64,000 bases of DNA from Microvirga flocculans ATCC BAA-817 (GCF_000518665.1 NZ_JAEA01000007.1:186001-250000); one strand, 5' to 3'; positions 1 to 10,824 are shown, counted from the first letter of the stretch. Notes: generated from the letters alone by a model not told the origin. Numbers and translations: made by a program.

Positions 1-5
1 GACGA

Positions 6-803
6 TCAGTAGCTGTTGAACTTGTAGTTCAGGCCGGCGCGCAGGGTGTGGAAGCTCGTCTCGTCTTTCACGTTGTAGCTGACGCCGGGGAACTGCGGGC
101 TGGTCGCAGACAGGTTCTTGGAGTCGAGATCCACATAGAGGTACTCGGCCTTGAGCGTCAGGTTGTTTGTGACCGCATACTCGGCGCCGGCGCCGAGGGC
201 CCAGCCCCACCGGGTGTCGGACTTCGAAGCGGAGAACGCGCCGGAGCCCATGTCAGCGGTGTCGACGGCCAGTCCGGTGTTGGTCTTCACGGAACCGTAG
301 GCAAGACCGCCGGTGGCGTAAACCAGCAGGCGCTCTGCCGGCGTGAAGCCGAGACGGGCGCGCAGGGTGCCGAACCACTGAACCTTGTGGCGAGCTTCGA
401 GGATGGCGGAATCGACCGCATCGGCGAAGGTCAGGGCGTAGCGGTCGTTCAGGTTGACGTAGTTCAGGTCGGTCTCAAGACCGAGAACGGCCGAGCCGAT
501 CTGGTAGTTGTAGCCGATCTGTCCGCCGCCCGTGAAGCTGCCTTCGTTCTTGCTGCGGCCGAAACCGGCGAGGGGCACGCCCGCGAAGAAGTCCGGATCC
601 ACGGAGCTGAGCGTCATCGTGTTGTCGCCCCAGGTATAGCCCGCGTTCACACCGGCGTAGAAACCGGTCCAGGTGAACAGGGGCGCTGCGGCGACCACGG
701 GAGCCGGGGCGCGGCGGGACGGAAGGTCGGCGGCGGAGGCAGCCGTCGTGGCAAGCGCCACAGCGGCGGAGCTGGCCAGCAGGGCAAGAAGACGATGAGA
801 CAT
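6..803 (-). CDS. Omp25/RopB-like outer-membrane beta-barrel protein
   Basis: 265 aa. The N-terminus is a Sec signal peptide (short basic start, then an Ala/Leu-rich core ending near the ASAAD stretch). A proline/alanine linker follows, and then a barrel with the opening WTGFYAGVNAGYTWG typical of rhizobial Omp25/Omp31 porin-family proteins. The last strand ends LRAGLNYKFNSY, with aromatic residues near the C-terminus as expected for BAM insertion. I chose the ATG at 803 because AAGGA lies ten bases upstream and the signal peptide begins there; an in-frame start at 842 would add 13 unlikely residues. The protein probably sits in the outer membrane as a structural protein. Substrate or pore function cannot be read from the sequence. 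Confidence 0.9.
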   Translation of the reverse strand: MSHRLLALLASSAAVALATTAASAADLPSRRAPAPVVAAAPLFTWTGFYAGVNAGYTWGDNTMTLSSVDPDFFAGVPLAGFGRSKNEGSFTGGGQIGYNYQIGSAVLGLETDLNYVNLNDRYALTFADAVDSAILEARHKVQWFGTLRARLGFTPAERLLVYATGGLAYGSVKTNTGLAVDTADMGSGAFSASKSDTRWGWALGAGAEYAVTNNLTLKAEYLYVDLDSKNLSATSPQFPGVSYNVKDETSFHTLRAGLNYKFNSY

Positions 804-849
804 AGGGTGTATCCTTGTGCAAGGAGTCGCTGTTGCGACCATGACCTTA

Positions 850-878
850 CGTATAGGAATATCCTGATATTACTGCAA
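850..878 (-). promoter_or_regulatory. Candidate promoter of the Omp gene
   Basis: On the minus strand, TTGCAG (873-878) and TATACG (850-855) are separated by 17 bases, about 50 bases upstream of the Omp start. The region is much more A+T-rich than its surroundings. Both boxes are imperfect, so this is inference from spacing and position. Confidence 0.35.
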
Positions 879-910
879 TACTCTACGTCAATCTTCAGGT
901 CATATTCCTA
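854..910. repeat. Inverted repeat TAGGAATAT / ATATTCCTA
   Basis: The 9-base arms at 854-862 and 902-910 are perfect reverse complements, 39 bases apart, and flank the candidate Omp promoter. One arm overlaps its -10 region. The arrangement would suit a dimeric regulator binding two sites, but no regulator is identified. Confidence 0.35.
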
Positions 911-972
911 ATGATTTCTAAATTGTCTTATTGTCTCTTGACTCTGGCGAGGCACATTGCGCAGGATCGTCT

Positions 973-1037
973 CGCTTGCGGATGATCATCCGGAGGCGAG
1001 GAGAACTCGGCCCTGCCCCAAAAGGCAGGGTCCTTTC
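973..1037 (+). ncRNA. Possible small RNA ending in a hairpin
   Basis: A TTGACT box at 938-943 is followed about 18 bases later by CAGGAT. Downstream lies the self-complementary GGATGATCATCC (980-991) between CTCGC and GCGAG arms. Next comes a GC hairpin, CCCTGCC/GGCAGGG (1011-1030), with a short pyrimidine/T-rich tail. This could be a trans-acting sRNA of about 65 nt. There is no family match I can name, so the call is weak. Confidence 0.2.
1011..1037 (+). terminator. Terminator-like hairpin
   Basis: A 7-bp stem CCCTGCC/GGCAGGG with a 6-base loop, followed by TCCTTTCGTTT. No protein gene precedes it on the plus strand, which is why a small RNA is suspected. Confidence 0.35.
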
Positions 1038-1225
1038 GTTTATGCAGGGATCGGGCAATCGTGTTGCGGAGTAAGGCACTGGACCGGAAGGGACGTTCTG
1101 GAAAAGGCGCCTTCAGGCTCTCAATCCACAAAGTCCACGCCTGAAAGCCTCGCCAGGCTCCAGCGCTCCGCCCCGTGCCAAGGCCATGATCGAGGGATAT
1201 TCCGGCGGACGGCTCGTCGGTTCGC

Positions 1226-1603
1226 TTATCGCCTGAACGTTTCGATCAGCCGCTCGGCCGTGGCGCGGTTGAGCGCCATCGGAATGTTGTAGACGAGGGC
1301 GAGGCGCATCAGCGCCTTCACGTCCACGTCATGCGGATGCGGCGAGAGCGGATCGACGAAGAAGAACAGGGCATCGACCTTTCCTTCCGCGATCATCGCG
1401 CCGATCTGCTGGTCGCCGCCGAGCGGGCCGCTTTTGAGCCGCGTGACGGAGAGAGACGGACAGCGCTCCATCACACGCCCGCCCGTGGTACCGGTGGCGA
1501 AGAGAGTAAAAGGGCGGATGTCGTTCTCGTGCATGGCCACGAATTCGGCCATGTCGTCCTTCTTGGCGTCGTGCGCGACGAGCGCCAGCGTCAATTGTGT
1601 CAT
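1226..1603 (-). CDS. mgsA: Methylglyoxal synthase
   Basis: 125 aa. Converts dihydroxyacetone phosphate to methylglyoxal and phosphate in the cytosol, a bypass of lower glycolysis that relieves phosphate limitation. The residues equivalent to E. coli His19, Asp71, Asp91, His98 and Asp101 are visible as His11 (LVAHDAKK), Asp64 (GGDQQ), Asp84 (VDPL), and His91 and Asp94 (HPHDVDV). The start at 1603 gives the normal N-terminus. The protein lacks the roughly 25-residue C-terminal tail of the E. coli enzyme. It begins 8 bases after the DUF1194 gene ends, so the two are probably cotranscribed. Confidence 0.92.
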   Translation of the reverse strand: MTQLTLALVAHDAKKDDMAEFVAMHENDIRPFTLFATGTTGGRVMERCPSLSVTRLKSGPLGGDQQIGAMIAEGKVDALFFFVDPLSPHPHDVDVKALMRLALVYNIPMALNRATAERLIETFRR

Positions 1604-1611
1604 GAGATCGC

Positions 1612-2415
1612 TCAATTGCTCCAGCGGTCGCGCCACTGCATCTCGCCGGCCATGCAGTTGGTGCGGGGAGGGGACTGAACGCGATCGATCCGGAGCGTCT
1701 CGGGCACGAGGTTGGCCACTTCGAGCAGGATCTTGGTCTTGATGGCCTCCACGAACTGGTCGCGCTCCCGCACCGGAACGGTGAACGAGCCCTGTCCGCC
1801 GATCACGCAATCCCTGTAATAAATGTCGAGATCCGGAATGTCGAGATAGCCGGGCTGGCGCAGCATGATCGGCAGCCCATTGATGACAATCCCCTTGGCG
1901 AGTGCTTCGTCCCGGGCTTCCAGCACGAGGCGACCCTGGTTGTTGGGGCCGTCGCCCGAAATGTCGATGACCTGCCGCGCGGCATTGACGCCGCTTTCCT
2001 GCAAGAGCTTCACGCTGAAGTCGATGGCGCTCGAGATCGAGGTCCGCTGGGCACGCCGCAGGGGCGTTGCGGCGATCCTGTCGGCGAAGGCCATCAGGCT
2101 TTCCGAATTGTCCAGGATCGTCCAGGGGACGATGACCTTCTGATCCGGCGAGCCCGCCCATTCCATGTAGGTCACGGCAACCCTGCCCAGCATCCCGCCG
2201 CGGATCGCGTCATGGACGGGCTTGGAGCGGAAGGCCTGGGCGAAGCCCTCCCGCTGCAGGGCCTGCTCGTCCGTGTCCATCGAGAAGGAGATGTCGACGG
2301 CGATCACCAGGGCGAGGTCGACATCCGCCTCTGGTTGAGCTTGCGCCGGTTGCGCAAGCAGCGCCCAAAGGCAGGCCAGTCCTGCGGCAAGGCGGGGGAA
2401 GCCGGAGCGAACCAT
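1612..2415 (-). CDS. DUF1194 domain protein (exported, von Willebrand A-like)
   Basis: 267 aa with a clear signal peptide (about residues 1-26, ending AQA). The mature part looks like a von Willebrand type A fold: a MIDAS-like Asp41-x-Ser43-x-Ser45 (VDISFS) and a later [11 protein letters not shown] loop. It is therefore probably a metal-dependent periplasmic binding or adhesion protein. Family members are common in Hyphomicrobiales but have no settled function. It is the first gene of a probable two-gene unit with mgsA, and I see no mechanistic link between the two products. Confidence 0.85.
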   Translation of the reverse strand: MVRSGFPRLAAGLACLWALLAQPAQAQPEADVDLALVIAVDISFSMDTDEQALQREGFAQAFRSKPVHDAIRGGMLGRVAVTYMEWAGSPDQKVIVPWTILDNSESLMAFADRIAATPLRRAQRTSISSAIDFSVKLLQESGVNAARQVIDISGDGPNNQGRLVLEARDEALAKGIVINGLPIMLRQPGYLDIPDLDIYYRDCVIGGQGSFTVPVRERDQFVEAIKTKILLEVANLVPETLRIDRVQSPPRTNCMAGEMQWRDRWSN

Positions 2416-2501
2416 CGGGATCTCCTGTGCGGGAGCCGGGTTGGTTTTCGAAGTGAGCCAGCTTGTAAAATTAAGGCACGGTCGCCGTGGGACCAGAGGT
2501 C

Positions 2502-3128
2502 CTATGAACGGCTGCTCTCCACCATCTTCAGAGCGGCATCGAAGGCCGCATCGGCGTCCAGGTCGGTCGTGTCGAGGGTAAGGGCGTCCGCGGCGGCTTT
2601 CAGCGGCGCGGTGCTGCGGCTCATGTCGCGTTCGTCCCGGCGGCGGATGTCCTCGAGAATCGTCTCATAGGCGGCTTGCTCACCGCGCCGCTGCAGTTCG
2701 AGATGCCGGCGGCGCGCCCGCTCTTCGGGGGAGGCGGTGATGAACAGCTTCACGTCGGCATCCGGGCAGACCACGGTCCCGATGTCGCGCCCGTCGAGCA
2801 CGGCGCCGGGCTTCCGGGCCGCGAACTGGCGCTGGAAGGCAAGCAGAGCGTCCCTGACGGGCTGATAGGCGGAGACCACGGAGGCCGCTTCGCCCATCGC
2901 CGCGCCGCGCAGGCGGGTATCGTCCTCCAGATGCGAGACGTCCAGGTTCTGTGCCGCATGCGCCGCCGCATCCCGGTCGGTCAGGGGAATGTCCCGGTCC
3001 ATGAGCGCGCGGGCGACCGCCCGGTAGAGCAGGCCGGTATCGAGATGGGCGAAACCGTAATGCTCGGCAAGGCGCTTTCCCAGGGTGCCCTTGCCCGAAG
3101 CGGCGGGACCGTCGATGGCGATGATCAT
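2502..3128 (-). CDS. cmk: Cytidylate kinase
   Basis: 208 aa. Phosphorylates CMP and dCMP with ATP in pyrimidine nucleotide metabolism. The P-loop GPAASGKGT is at residues 7-15. The CMP-binding and lid motifs follow in [16 protein letters not shown] and [10 protein letters not shown]. Length is typical. It starts 8 bases after aroA ends, the common alphaproteobacterial aroA-cmk pairing (often followed by rpsA), so it is translated from an aroA-led transcript. Confidence 0.96.
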   Translation of the reverse strand: MIIAIDGPAASGKGTLGKRLAEHYGFAHLDTGLLYRAVARALMDRDIPLTDRDAAAHAAQNLDVSHLEDDTRLRGAAMGEAASVVSAYQPVRDALLAFQRQFAARKPGAVLDGRDIGTVVCPDADVKLFITASPEERARRRHLELQRRGEQAAYETILEDIRRRDERDMSRSTAPLKAAADALTLDTTDLDADAAFDAALKMVESSRS

Positions 3129-3136
3129 GGGCGGGC

Positions 3137-4510
<1,374 letters not shown>

Positions 4511-4593
4511 TTAGGGCGGGCTCCTAACACGGTGTTTTCCCGCCGTCACGCGCTAGCTGGCTTAAGCTCGGACGCGTCATTGCAATTTCCTAT

Positions 4594-4622
4594 TTGACAA
4601 GCCTTTCCCTCACGACTAACGG
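4594..4622 (+). promoter_or_regulatory. Candidate promoter of the FYDLN protein gene
   Basis: TTGACA (4594-4599) and TAACGG (4617-4622) are 17 bases apart, in the aroA/FYDLN divergent gap. The -35 box is perfect; the -10 box is weak. Confidence 0.35.
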
Positions 4623-4658
4623 AGCCTTCCCAACCATTCACTTTCGAAGGCATCTCCC

Positions 4659-5036
4659 GTGGCCAAACCGGAACTCGGCTTGAAGCGCCAGTGCATGAGC
4701 TGCGGCGCGAAATTCTACGATCTCAACAAGGACCCGGCCGTGTGCCCGAAATGCGGCACGGTCTTCCAGGCCACGGCCCTGACCCGTGTGGCCGCTCCCG
4801 TGGCCGCCCGCGCCGAGGAAGAGGACGAGGCCGATCTCGAATCGGTCGGGCCGGAAATGGTCTCCCTCGACGAGGTCGAGGCCGATGAGAACGAGAAGGA
4901 TATCCCGGTCGACGACGATATCGACGTGGGCGATGACGTTGCCGACGACGACACTTTCCTCGAGGACGAGGAAGAGGGCGACGACGACGTGTCGGACCTG
5001 ATCGACAGCGATCTGGAAGACGACGAAGAGGCTTGA
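4659..5036 (+). CDS. TIGR02300 family protein (FYDLN acidic zinc-ribbon protein)
   Basis: 125 aa. The N-terminal third is a zinc ribbon with Cys12-x2-Cys15 and Cys29-x2-Cys32, around the family's signature FYDLNKDPAVCPKCGT. The rest is an extremely Asp/Glu-rich, probably disordered tail. The family is almost confined to Alphaproteobacteria and has no established role. The basic-plus-acidic architecture suggests a protein or nucleic-acid interaction factor, but that is inference. It lies between aroA (divergent) and tRNA-Ala. Confidence 0.9.
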   Translation: MAKPELGLKRQCMSCGAKFYDLNKDPAVCPKCGTVFQATALTRVAAPVAARAEEEDEADLESVGPEMVSLDEVEADENEKDIPVDDDIDVGDDVADDDTFLEDEEEGDDDVSDLIDSDLEDDEEA

Positions 5037-5061
5037 ACCTCGAAGCAGAGGCGACTATAGA
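5033..5061 (+). promoter_or_regulatory. Candidate tRNA-Ala promoter
   Basis: TTGAAC (5033-5038) and TATAGA (5056-5061) are spaced by exactly 17 bases, placing initiation near 5068, about 50 bases before the mature tRNA. The -35 box overlaps the stop codon of the upstream gene. Confidence 0.55.
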
Positions 5062-5118
5062 GACGCCGCTGCTTCATACAGCGACCCGCCGCGGCACCCC
5101 GAGCGCCGCGGCTTTCAA

Positions 5119-5194
<76 letters not shown>

Positions 5195-5202
5195 AATTTT
5201 CC

Positions 5203-5233
5203 AAAAAGGCCGCCGTTTCAGGCGGCTTTTTTG
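5203..5233 (+). terminator. Rho-independent terminator after tRNA-Ala
   Basis: The stem GCCGCC/GGCGGC is extended by A-T pairs and followed by a run of six T. It ends the tRNA transcript. Confidence 0.85.
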
Positions 5234-5409
5234 TTGCTCCGTGGCCCGCGCCCTTCAGTGGCGCTTTCCGAGGCGGAACGGGGCTTCTTTTACGCCTGAT
5301 GCGTTTACCTCATGCGCCCTTTGTCTCATGGAAAGACCCATGATCTTCATTTTTAGTCAGGCCGCCTTAAGCTAAGGCCAGGATCTTCCACCCACCGAAA
5401 GCGGGAACG

Positions 5410-7575
5410 ATGACGCGCGTCCAGACGAACGGCCTCCAGGTTGCACCGGTTCTTCATGATTTCATCGAGCGAGAGGCGCTGGCCGGCACCGGCGTATCCG
5501 CCGAGGCTTTCTGGAAGGGGCTGGCCGGCCTGGTCAGGGACTTCGCCCCGCGGGACCGCGAGCTCCTCGCCGTCCGCGACAAGATCCAGGCCCAGATCGA
5601 CGATTATCACCGCGCCAGGGCCGGCAAGCCCTTCGATCAGGCCGATTACGAGCGCTTCCTGCGCGACATCGGCTATGTCCTGCCCGAGCCGGGGGATTTC
5701 TCGGTTCAGACGCAGAACGTGGACGACGAGATCGCCCGCATCGCAGGTCCCCAGCTCGTGGTGCCGGTTTCCAACGCCCGCTATGCGCTCAATGCCGCCA
5801 ATGCCCGCTGGGGGAGCCTCTACGACGCCCTCTACGGGACCGATGCGATTTCGGAGGAGGAAGGGGCCACCCGCTCGGGCGGCTACAACAAGATCCGCGG
5901 CGCCAAGGTCGTGGCCCGCGCCCGCGAGGTGCTCGACCGGGCAGCCCCCCTGGCGACGGGCAGCCATAGGGACGCGGCCTCCTATGCCCTCCGGGACGGC
6001 ACCCTGATCGTTACGCTTCGGGACGGCACGGAGACCGGCCTCGCCGATCCGGTCCAGCTCGTGGGCTACCAGGGCGAGGCGGCCCATCCCTCCTCGGTGC
6101 TCCTGCGCCACAACAACCTGCATCTCGATATCCGCATCGACCGTTCCCACCCCATCGGGGCCGAGGACCCGGCGGGTGTCGCCGACGTGGTCCTGGAATC
6201 GGCGGTTTCCACCATCATGGACCTGGAGGACTCGGTCGCCGCGGTCGATGCCGAGGACAAGGTGCAGGTCTACCGCACCTGGCTCGGCCTCATGAAGGGC
6301 GACCTGAGCGAGAGCTTCGAGAAGGGCGGGCGCACCATCGAGCGGCGCCTCAACCCGGACCGGGTCTATACCCTGCCGAACGGCGGCGAGCTGCGCCTGC
6401 ATGGGCGCAGCCTCATGCTGGTGCGCAATGTGGGCCATCACATGTTCACCGATGCGGTGCTCGACGAGAAGGGCGAGGAGATCCCCGAGACCATTCTCGA
6501 TGCCGCCGTCACGTCGCTCATCGCGATCCACGACCTGAAGGGCTCCGGGCCCCTGCGCAACAGCCGCGCAGGGTCGGTCTATATCGTGAAGCCCAAGATG
6601 CACGGGCCGGACGAGGTGGCCTTTGCCAGCGATCTCTTCGCCGCCGTGGAGGACATGCTGGGCCTTGCCCGCAACACGCTCAAGATGGGCATCATGGACG
6701 AGGAGCGTCGCACCTCCGTCAACCTCAAGGCCTGCATCAGGGCCGCCGCCGAGCGCATCGTGTTCATCAACACGGGCTTCCTGGACCGCACCGGCGACGA
6801 GATCCACACCTCCATGGAAGCCGGTCCCATGATCCGCAAGAACGACATGAAGGCGACCGCCTGGATCAAGGCCTACGAGGACAACAACGTGGATGTCGGC
6901 ATGCTCTGCGGCCTTCCCGGCAAGGCCCAGATCGGCAAGGGCATGTGGGCAGCGCCCGACAAGATGGCCGACATGCTGGCGCAGAAGATCGGCCACCCGC
7001 AGGCGGGCGCCAACACCGCCTGGGTGCCGTCGCCCACCGCCGCGACGCTGCATGCGCTGCATTATCATCAGGTCGACGTGCAGGCGCGCCAGGAGGAGCT
7101 GAAGACGCGCCCGCGCGCGAAGCTCTCGGACATCCTGACCATTCCGGTCTCGCAGTCCAACTGGGCGCCGGACGCCGTGCAGCAGGAACTCGACAACAAC
7201 TGCCAGGGCATCCTCGGCTACGTGGTGCGCTGGGTCGACCAGGGCGTCGGCTGCTCGAAGGTGCCTGACATCCACGACGTGGGCCTCATGGAAGACCGCG
7301 CGACGTTGCGGATCTCCAGTCAGCACCTTGCCAACTGGCTGCGCCACGGCATCGTCAGCCAGGAACAGGTGATGCAGACCCTGCGCCGCATGGCGGAGGT
7401 GGTCGACCGGCAGAATGCGGGCGATCCGCTCTACCGGCCGATGGCGCCAGGCTTCGACGGCCCCGCCTTCAAGGCTGCCTGCGATCTCGTCTTCAAGGGC
7501 GCGGCCCAGCCCAACGGTTATACGGAATGGATCCTCCACGAGCGCCGCCGTGAGGCGAAGGCCGGAGCGAAGTAA
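5410..7575 (+). CDS. glcB: Malate synthase G
   Basis: 721 aa. Condenses glyoxylate with acetyl-CoA to give malate, in the glyoxylate shunt and glycolate use (cytosolic, Mg-dependent). Full-length isoform G. The acidic stretch [15 protein letters not shown] lies near residue 275, and [12 protein letters not shown] near residues 456-467 is diagnostic. The C-terminal domain ends [13 protein letters not shown]. It is monocistronic: tRNA-Ala with its terminator lies upstream and a strong terminator follows at 7584. The convergent Lrp-type gene is just beyond. No isocitrate lyase is in the window. Confidence 0.96.
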   Translation: MTRVQTNGLQVAPVLHDFIEREALAGTGVSAEAFWKGLAGLVRDFAPRDRELLAVRDKIQAQIDDYHRARAGKPFDQADYERFLRDIGYVLPEPGDFSVQTQNVDDEIARIAGPQLVVPVSNARYALNAANARWGSLYDALYGTDAISEEEGATRSGGYNKIRGAKVVARAREVLDRAAPLATGSHRDAASYALRDGTLIVTLRDGTETGLADPVQLVGYQGEAAHPSSVLLRHNNLHLDIRIDRSHPIGAEDPAGVADVVLESAVSTIMDLEDSVAAVDAEDKVQVYRTWLGLMKGDLSESFEKGGRTIERRLNPDRVYTLPNGGELRLHGRSLMLVRNVGHHMFTDAVLDEKGEEIPETILDAAVTSLIAIHDLKGSGPLRNSRAGSVYIVKPKMHGPDEVAFASDLFAAVEDMLGLARNTLKMGIMDEERRTSVNLKACIRAAAERIVFINTGFLDRTGDEIHTSMEAGPMIRKNDMKATAWIKAYEDNNVDVGMLCGLPGKAQIGKGMWAAPDKMADMLAQKIGHPQAGANTAWVPSPTAATLHALHYHQVDVQARQEELKTRPRAKLSDILTIPVSQSNWAPDAVQQELDNNCQGILGYVVRWVDQGVGCSKVPDIHDVGLMEDRATLRISSQHLANWLRHGIVSQEQVMQTLRRMAEVVDRQNAGDPLYRPMAPGFDGPAFKAACDLVFKGAAQPNGYTEWILHERRREAKAGAK

Positions 7576-7583
7576 ACCGGAAT

Positions 7584-7611
7584 GGGGCGCCGCAGGAGCG
7601 GCGCCCTTTTC
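7584..7611 (+). terminator. Rho-independent terminator of glcB
   Basis: A perfect 9-bp stem GGGCGCCGC/GCGGCGCCC with an AGGA loop, followed by TTTT, nine bases after the stop codon. Confidence 0.85.
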
Positions 7612-7614
7612 GCT

Positions 7615-8082
7615 TCAATCGCCCGTTGCGATCTTCAGGCCGCGCTTGATCGTCTTGAGCGCGATCAGGCTCTTGTACTTGCGCACCACAGGCTGCTCGG
7701 TCATCAGCCGCTCGATGAAGGCATTGTAGCCGTCGAGATCGCGCGTCGAGACGAGAAGCATGTAGTCGGCATCGCCCGTGACATACCAGCAGGACTGCAC
7801 CTCCGGCGCTTCCGCGACCCATCGCTGGAATTGGTCGAGAGCATTACGGCGCTCGTTGTCGATCTCCACGCCGACCAGCACCGTCACGGTACGGCCGAGC
7901 GTCCGCGGCTCGACCACAGCCACAACCTTCTCGATGATGCCGTCCCGCTTGAGGCGCGAGATACGCCGCTGCACGGCCGAGGCTGAGAGCCCGACCTCAT
8001 AGGCAATGGCTTCACTGGGTCGCTCGGCATCCTCCTGGACCATGTCGAGGATTTTGATGTCGAGGTCATCGAGATCTGCCAT
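7615..8082 (-). CDS. Lrp/AsnC family transcriptional regulator
   Basis: 155 aa. The N-terminal winged-helix HTH (DLDIKILDMVQEDAERPSEA, recognition region ASAVQRRISRLKRDG) is followed by a RAM/ACT-like sensor domain. That domain includes SCWYVTGDADYMLLVSTRD, the usual effector-binding loop. I chose ATG at 8082; a TTG at 8097 would add five residues without a better RBS. It is transcribed away from the PLP-enzyme gene at 8182, the common arrangement in which such a regulator controls a divergent amino-acid catabolic gene in response to its substrate. The ligand is unknown. Confidence 0.92.
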   Translation of the reverse strand: MADLDDLDIKILDMVQEDAERPSEAIAYEVGLSASAVQRRISRLKRDGIIEKVVAVVEPRTLGRTVTVLVGVEIDNERRNALDQFQRWVAEAPEVQSCWYVTGDADYMLLVSTRDLDGYNAFIERLMTEQPVVRKYKSLIALKTIKRGLKIATGD

Positions 8083-8181
8083 GCGAAGATTCCGCAAATA
8101 ATGATCTTAAGGCGCGAGATTTCAGCGTTCGAGCGGCCAAAATCGGGGCCGCGCGGCACAAACTGCTGCTAGGCTTGTGCC

Positions 8182-9144
8182 ATGATTACTCCAGCCCTGT
8201 CACCTGCCCGGATCGCCGAGGCGCCCCGGCTCATCCCGCCCGTTTTTCTCGACTCCGCCCTGAGGACATCGCCGGATCTCGACCGGCATCTCGGGCTGTC
8301 CCTATGGCTGAAGGACGAGACCGATAACCCGATCCGCTCCTTCAAGGGCCGCGGCGCCGGCCTGTTCGTCGCCCGTGAACTGAACGAAGCCAGCACTCTG
8401 GTCGCGGCATCGGCCGGCAATTTCGGTCAAGGCCTCACCTATGCGGCTGCTCGGGCCGGGCACAAGGTCATCGTCTTTGCCGCCGAAACGGCGAGCCCGC
8501 TCAAGATAGAGGCCATGCGCGGGTTTGGTGCCCACGTCATCCTCCATGGACGCGACCTCGACGACGCCAAGGCGGAGGCGATGGCCTTCGCCGCGGGAAA
8601 GGGTTTCCGCTTCGTCGAGGATGGAGCCGAGCCTGCCATTGCAGAGGGAGCGGGCACAGTCGCGCTGGAGATCTCAGCCGCCCTTCCAGACCTCGATGCC
8701 GTGTTCATCCCGTTGGGCAACGGTGCACTCGCGACAGGGATGGGATGCTGGCTCAAGCACCGCTCGCCCCGGACCCGGGTCGTCGCAGTCGCGGCAGAGG
8801 GAGCGCCATGCATGGCACATTCCTTCTCGTCGGGACGGCTCACGCAGATGCCGGCCGTCGACACGATCGCCGACGGCATTGCCGTGCGAGTGCCCGTGAG
8901 CTTTGCCGTCGATACCATGAAGGGGACCGTCGACGAGGTGATGCTCGTCAACGACGAAGCGATCCTCGAGGCCATGAGGCTCATCCGGCGGCATCTCGGC
9001 AGTATTGTCGAGCCGGCTGGCGCTGCAGGTCTCGCCGGCCTTCTGGCACATCGTCAGGACTATTCAGGAAGCCGGATAGCGACCGTCCTGTGCGGCGCGA
9101 ACCTGACCCACGAACAGATCGCGCGATGGCTTCCGTCGAACTAG
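8182..9144 (+). CDS. Threonine/serine dehydratase-like PLP enzyme
   Basis: 320 aa, PLP fold type II. Lys55 in IRSFKGRGA is the Schiff-base lysine. The substrate-carboxylate loop is ASAGNFGQG, and the phosphate-binding glycine loop is PLGNGALATG. This is the catalytic core of threonine deaminase/serine dehydratase without the ACT regulatory domain, so it is not biosynthetic IlvA. It probably deaminates a hydroxy- or diamino acid. It is divergent from an Lrp regulator, which supports a catabolic role. Exact substrate unknown. Confidence 0.85.
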   Translation: MITPALSPARIAEAPRLIPPVFLDSALRTSPDLDRHLGLSLWLKDETDNPIRSFKGRGAGLFVARELNEASTLVAASAGNFGQGLTYAAARAGHKVIVFAAETASPLKIEAMRGFGAHVILHGRDLDDAKAEAMAFAAGKGFRFVEDGAEPAIAEGAGTVALEISAALPDLDAVFIPLGNGALATGMGCWLKHRSPRTRVVAVAAEGAPCMAHSFSSGRLTQMPAVDTIADGIAVRVPVSFAVDTMKGTVDEVMLVNDEAILEAMRLIRRHLGSIVEPAGAAGLAGLLAHRQDYSGSRIATVLCGANLTHEQIARWLPSN

Positions 9145-9209
9145 CCTTCTTTCTTTCCTGCCATCGAGACCGACATCCAATCCAGACAAACTCCTTGGAG
9201 ACGCTCCCA

Positions 9210-10067
9210 ATGTCCTTGCCTTCCGGCGTGGTCAGCCACCCCGCTCTCACGTTCACGACGACCGCACTTGCAGAGATCATGACCGCCTGTTTCGAAGGCT
9301 ATGTCATACCCCAGGCGATCAACGGCGACATGTTCAACGCGCGCTTCCGCCGCGAAGCCCTCGACCTGCGCGCCAGCCGCGTGCTCATGGAAGGCGACCA
9401 TCCGGTCGCCATCATTCTCGTGGCCCGCCGCGGCTGGACGGCCAGGATCGCCGCGATGGGCATCGTTCCCGCCTACCGCGCCAAAGGTCTCGGACGGCGC
9501 GCATTGGGTGACGTCATCCACGAACTGCGCGAGCTTGGCGACCGTCGACTGATGCTCGAGGTTATCGATACCAACGAACCCGCGGTGCGCCTTTACAGCA
9601 GTCTCGGATTCAAGGTCCGTCGCCGGTTGATCGGCTATCGCCGCCCCGCTTCGGCCGCGACGCTCTCAACCGCACTCGAGCTCACTGAGATCGACCCGCT
9701 GTCGATCGCCCGGAAGGTTGCCGAGGAAGGACCGCCCGATCTTCCATGGTTCCTGGCCGCGGAAACCCTGGCCACGATGGCGGCGCCTGCACGCGGATTG
9801 TCTCTTGCGGGAGAGGCTTTCGCCATCGTGGAGCCGACGCCGCAACCGTCAGGCCTCGCCCTGCGGACAATCATCGTAAACCGTAACGCGCGGCGGCGCG
9901 GCCTGGGACAAGCGATGATCTCAGCTCTGGCGGCGACCCATCCGGGGCAGGACCTGCTCATGACCGCTAATGTTCCCGAAGATCTCGCTCGGGCGTTCAT
10001 GGCATATATGGGTTTCGAACGGACACCGATCGGCCAGTTCGAGATGGATGTCGATCTGACGGCCTGA
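9210..10067 (+). CDS. Tandem GNAT-family N-acetyltransferase
   Basis: 285 aa with two acetyltransferase-like halves. The N-terminal half has the acetyl-CoA signature AAMGIVPAYRAKGLGRRAL and the typical NEPAVRLYSSLGF that follows. The C-terminal half has a second, more diverged signature, IIVNRNARRRGLGQAM, ending in MGFERTPIGQFEMDV. The ATG at 9210 has GGAG nine bases upstream; an in-frame ATG at 9126 overlaps the preceding gene and has no such support. The acyl acceptor is unknown. It lies 65 bases behind the PLP enzyme gene, probably in the same transcript. Confidence 0.85.
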   Translation: MSLPSGVVSHPALTFTTTALAEIMTACFEGYVIPQAINGDMFNARFRREALDLRASRVLMEGDHPVAIILVARRGWTARIAAMGIVPAYRAKGLGRRALGDVIHELRELGDRRLMLEVIDTNEPAVRLYSSLGFKVRRRLIGYRRPASAATLSTALELTEIDPLSIARKVAEEGPPDLPWFLAAETLATMAAPARGLSLAGEAFAIVEPTPQPSGLALRTIIVNRNARRRGLGQAMISALAATHPGQDLLMTANVPEDLARAFMAYMGFERTPIGQFEMDVDLTA

Positions 10068-10143
10068 GCCTTTTCCCACCGAAATTCATTCCTTGCGGCG
10101 CCAGAGACGATGACGTTTCGTCGATTCCCTGTGAAGATGCACC

Positions 10144-10794
10144 ATGCCCATTGAGACCTTGCCCATCACCGGCCATCGCGGCTTGCATGTGCCGAACGCC
10201 CTGAACCGGATGCACGAGCAGAGCCGTCATCTGGCCATCCTTCTGCCCGGTTTCGGCTATCGCACGACGATGCCGGCTCTCTACTACAGCCGCGCCTTGA
10301 TGCTTGCACGGGGTGCCGACGTGCTCACAGTCGACTACACCTACGACCTGATGCCTGACTTCCTCGCCGCCTCCGACGATGAGAAGCTGGCCTGGATCCG
10401 GTCCGATGCAACGGCGGTATTCGACGCGATCGAATCCCTGGGTCGTTATGAGCGTCTTACCATCATCGGCAAATCGGCCGGAACGGCAGCAATGGCAATG
10501 GTCGTTCCCGGCCGGTCTGAACTCGCAGATGCCGAACTGATATGGCTTACTCCGGGCTTTCGCACACCCGGAGTGCCCGAAGGCATGGCACGTTGCGCGC
10601 AACGCTCGATCATCGTCATCGGCTCGGCCGATCCTCACTATAACGAGGAGCATCTCGATGCCGCGCGGCGCCGGGGAGCGGAGGTCCTCGTCGTTCCCGA
10701 TCTGGATCATGGACTTGAAAAGCCAAACGACGTAGTCGGATCGGTCTCGGCCATGACCGGCATCATGCAGCGCTTGTCCAGCTGGATCGGCTGA
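10144..10794 (+). CDS. Small alpha/beta-hydrolase
   Basis: 216 aa, a lidless alpha/beta-hydrolase. The oxyanion region is LLPGFGYR, the nucleophile elbow GKSAG has Ser111, and the likely triad partners are Asp163 (GSADPHY) and His189 (DLDHGLE). No signal peptide, so cytosolic. Substrate unknown. It follows the GNAT gene by 76 bases and precedes the GST gene by 30, so the four genes probably form one operon. Confidence 0.8.
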   Translation: MPIETLPITGHRGLHVPNALNRMHEQSRHLAILLPGFGYRTTMPALYYSRALMLARGADVLTVDYTYDLMPDFLAASDDEKLAWIRSDATAVFDAIESLGRYERLTIIGKSAGTAAMAMVVPGRSELADAELIWLTPGFRTPGVPEGMARCAQRSIIVIGSADPHYNEEHLDAARRRGAEVLVVPDLDHGLEKPNDVVGSVSAMTGIMQRLSSWIG

Positions 10795-10824
10795 AACCGT
10801 CACTGAATTCAAAGAGGATGCGAA

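Larger units (their letters stand above)
804..1225. other. Intergenic region with no convincing protein gene
   Basis: The 422 bases between the Omp start and the end of mgsA hold the Omp promoter region, an inverted repeat, a possible small RNA with a terminator-like hairpin (about 938-1037), and otherwise nothing recognisable. Short open frames here have no RBS or family resemblance. Confidence 0.6.

Noticed and set aside
928-1131. A 67-codon minus-strand frame in the Omp/mgsA gap
   Set aside because: No RBS, crosses a terminator-like hairpin, and resembles no family.
5353-7539. A 728-codon open frame antisense to malate synthase
   Set aside because: It is a shadow frame produced by high G+C codon bias; the sense strand encodes a full, well-conserved enzyme.
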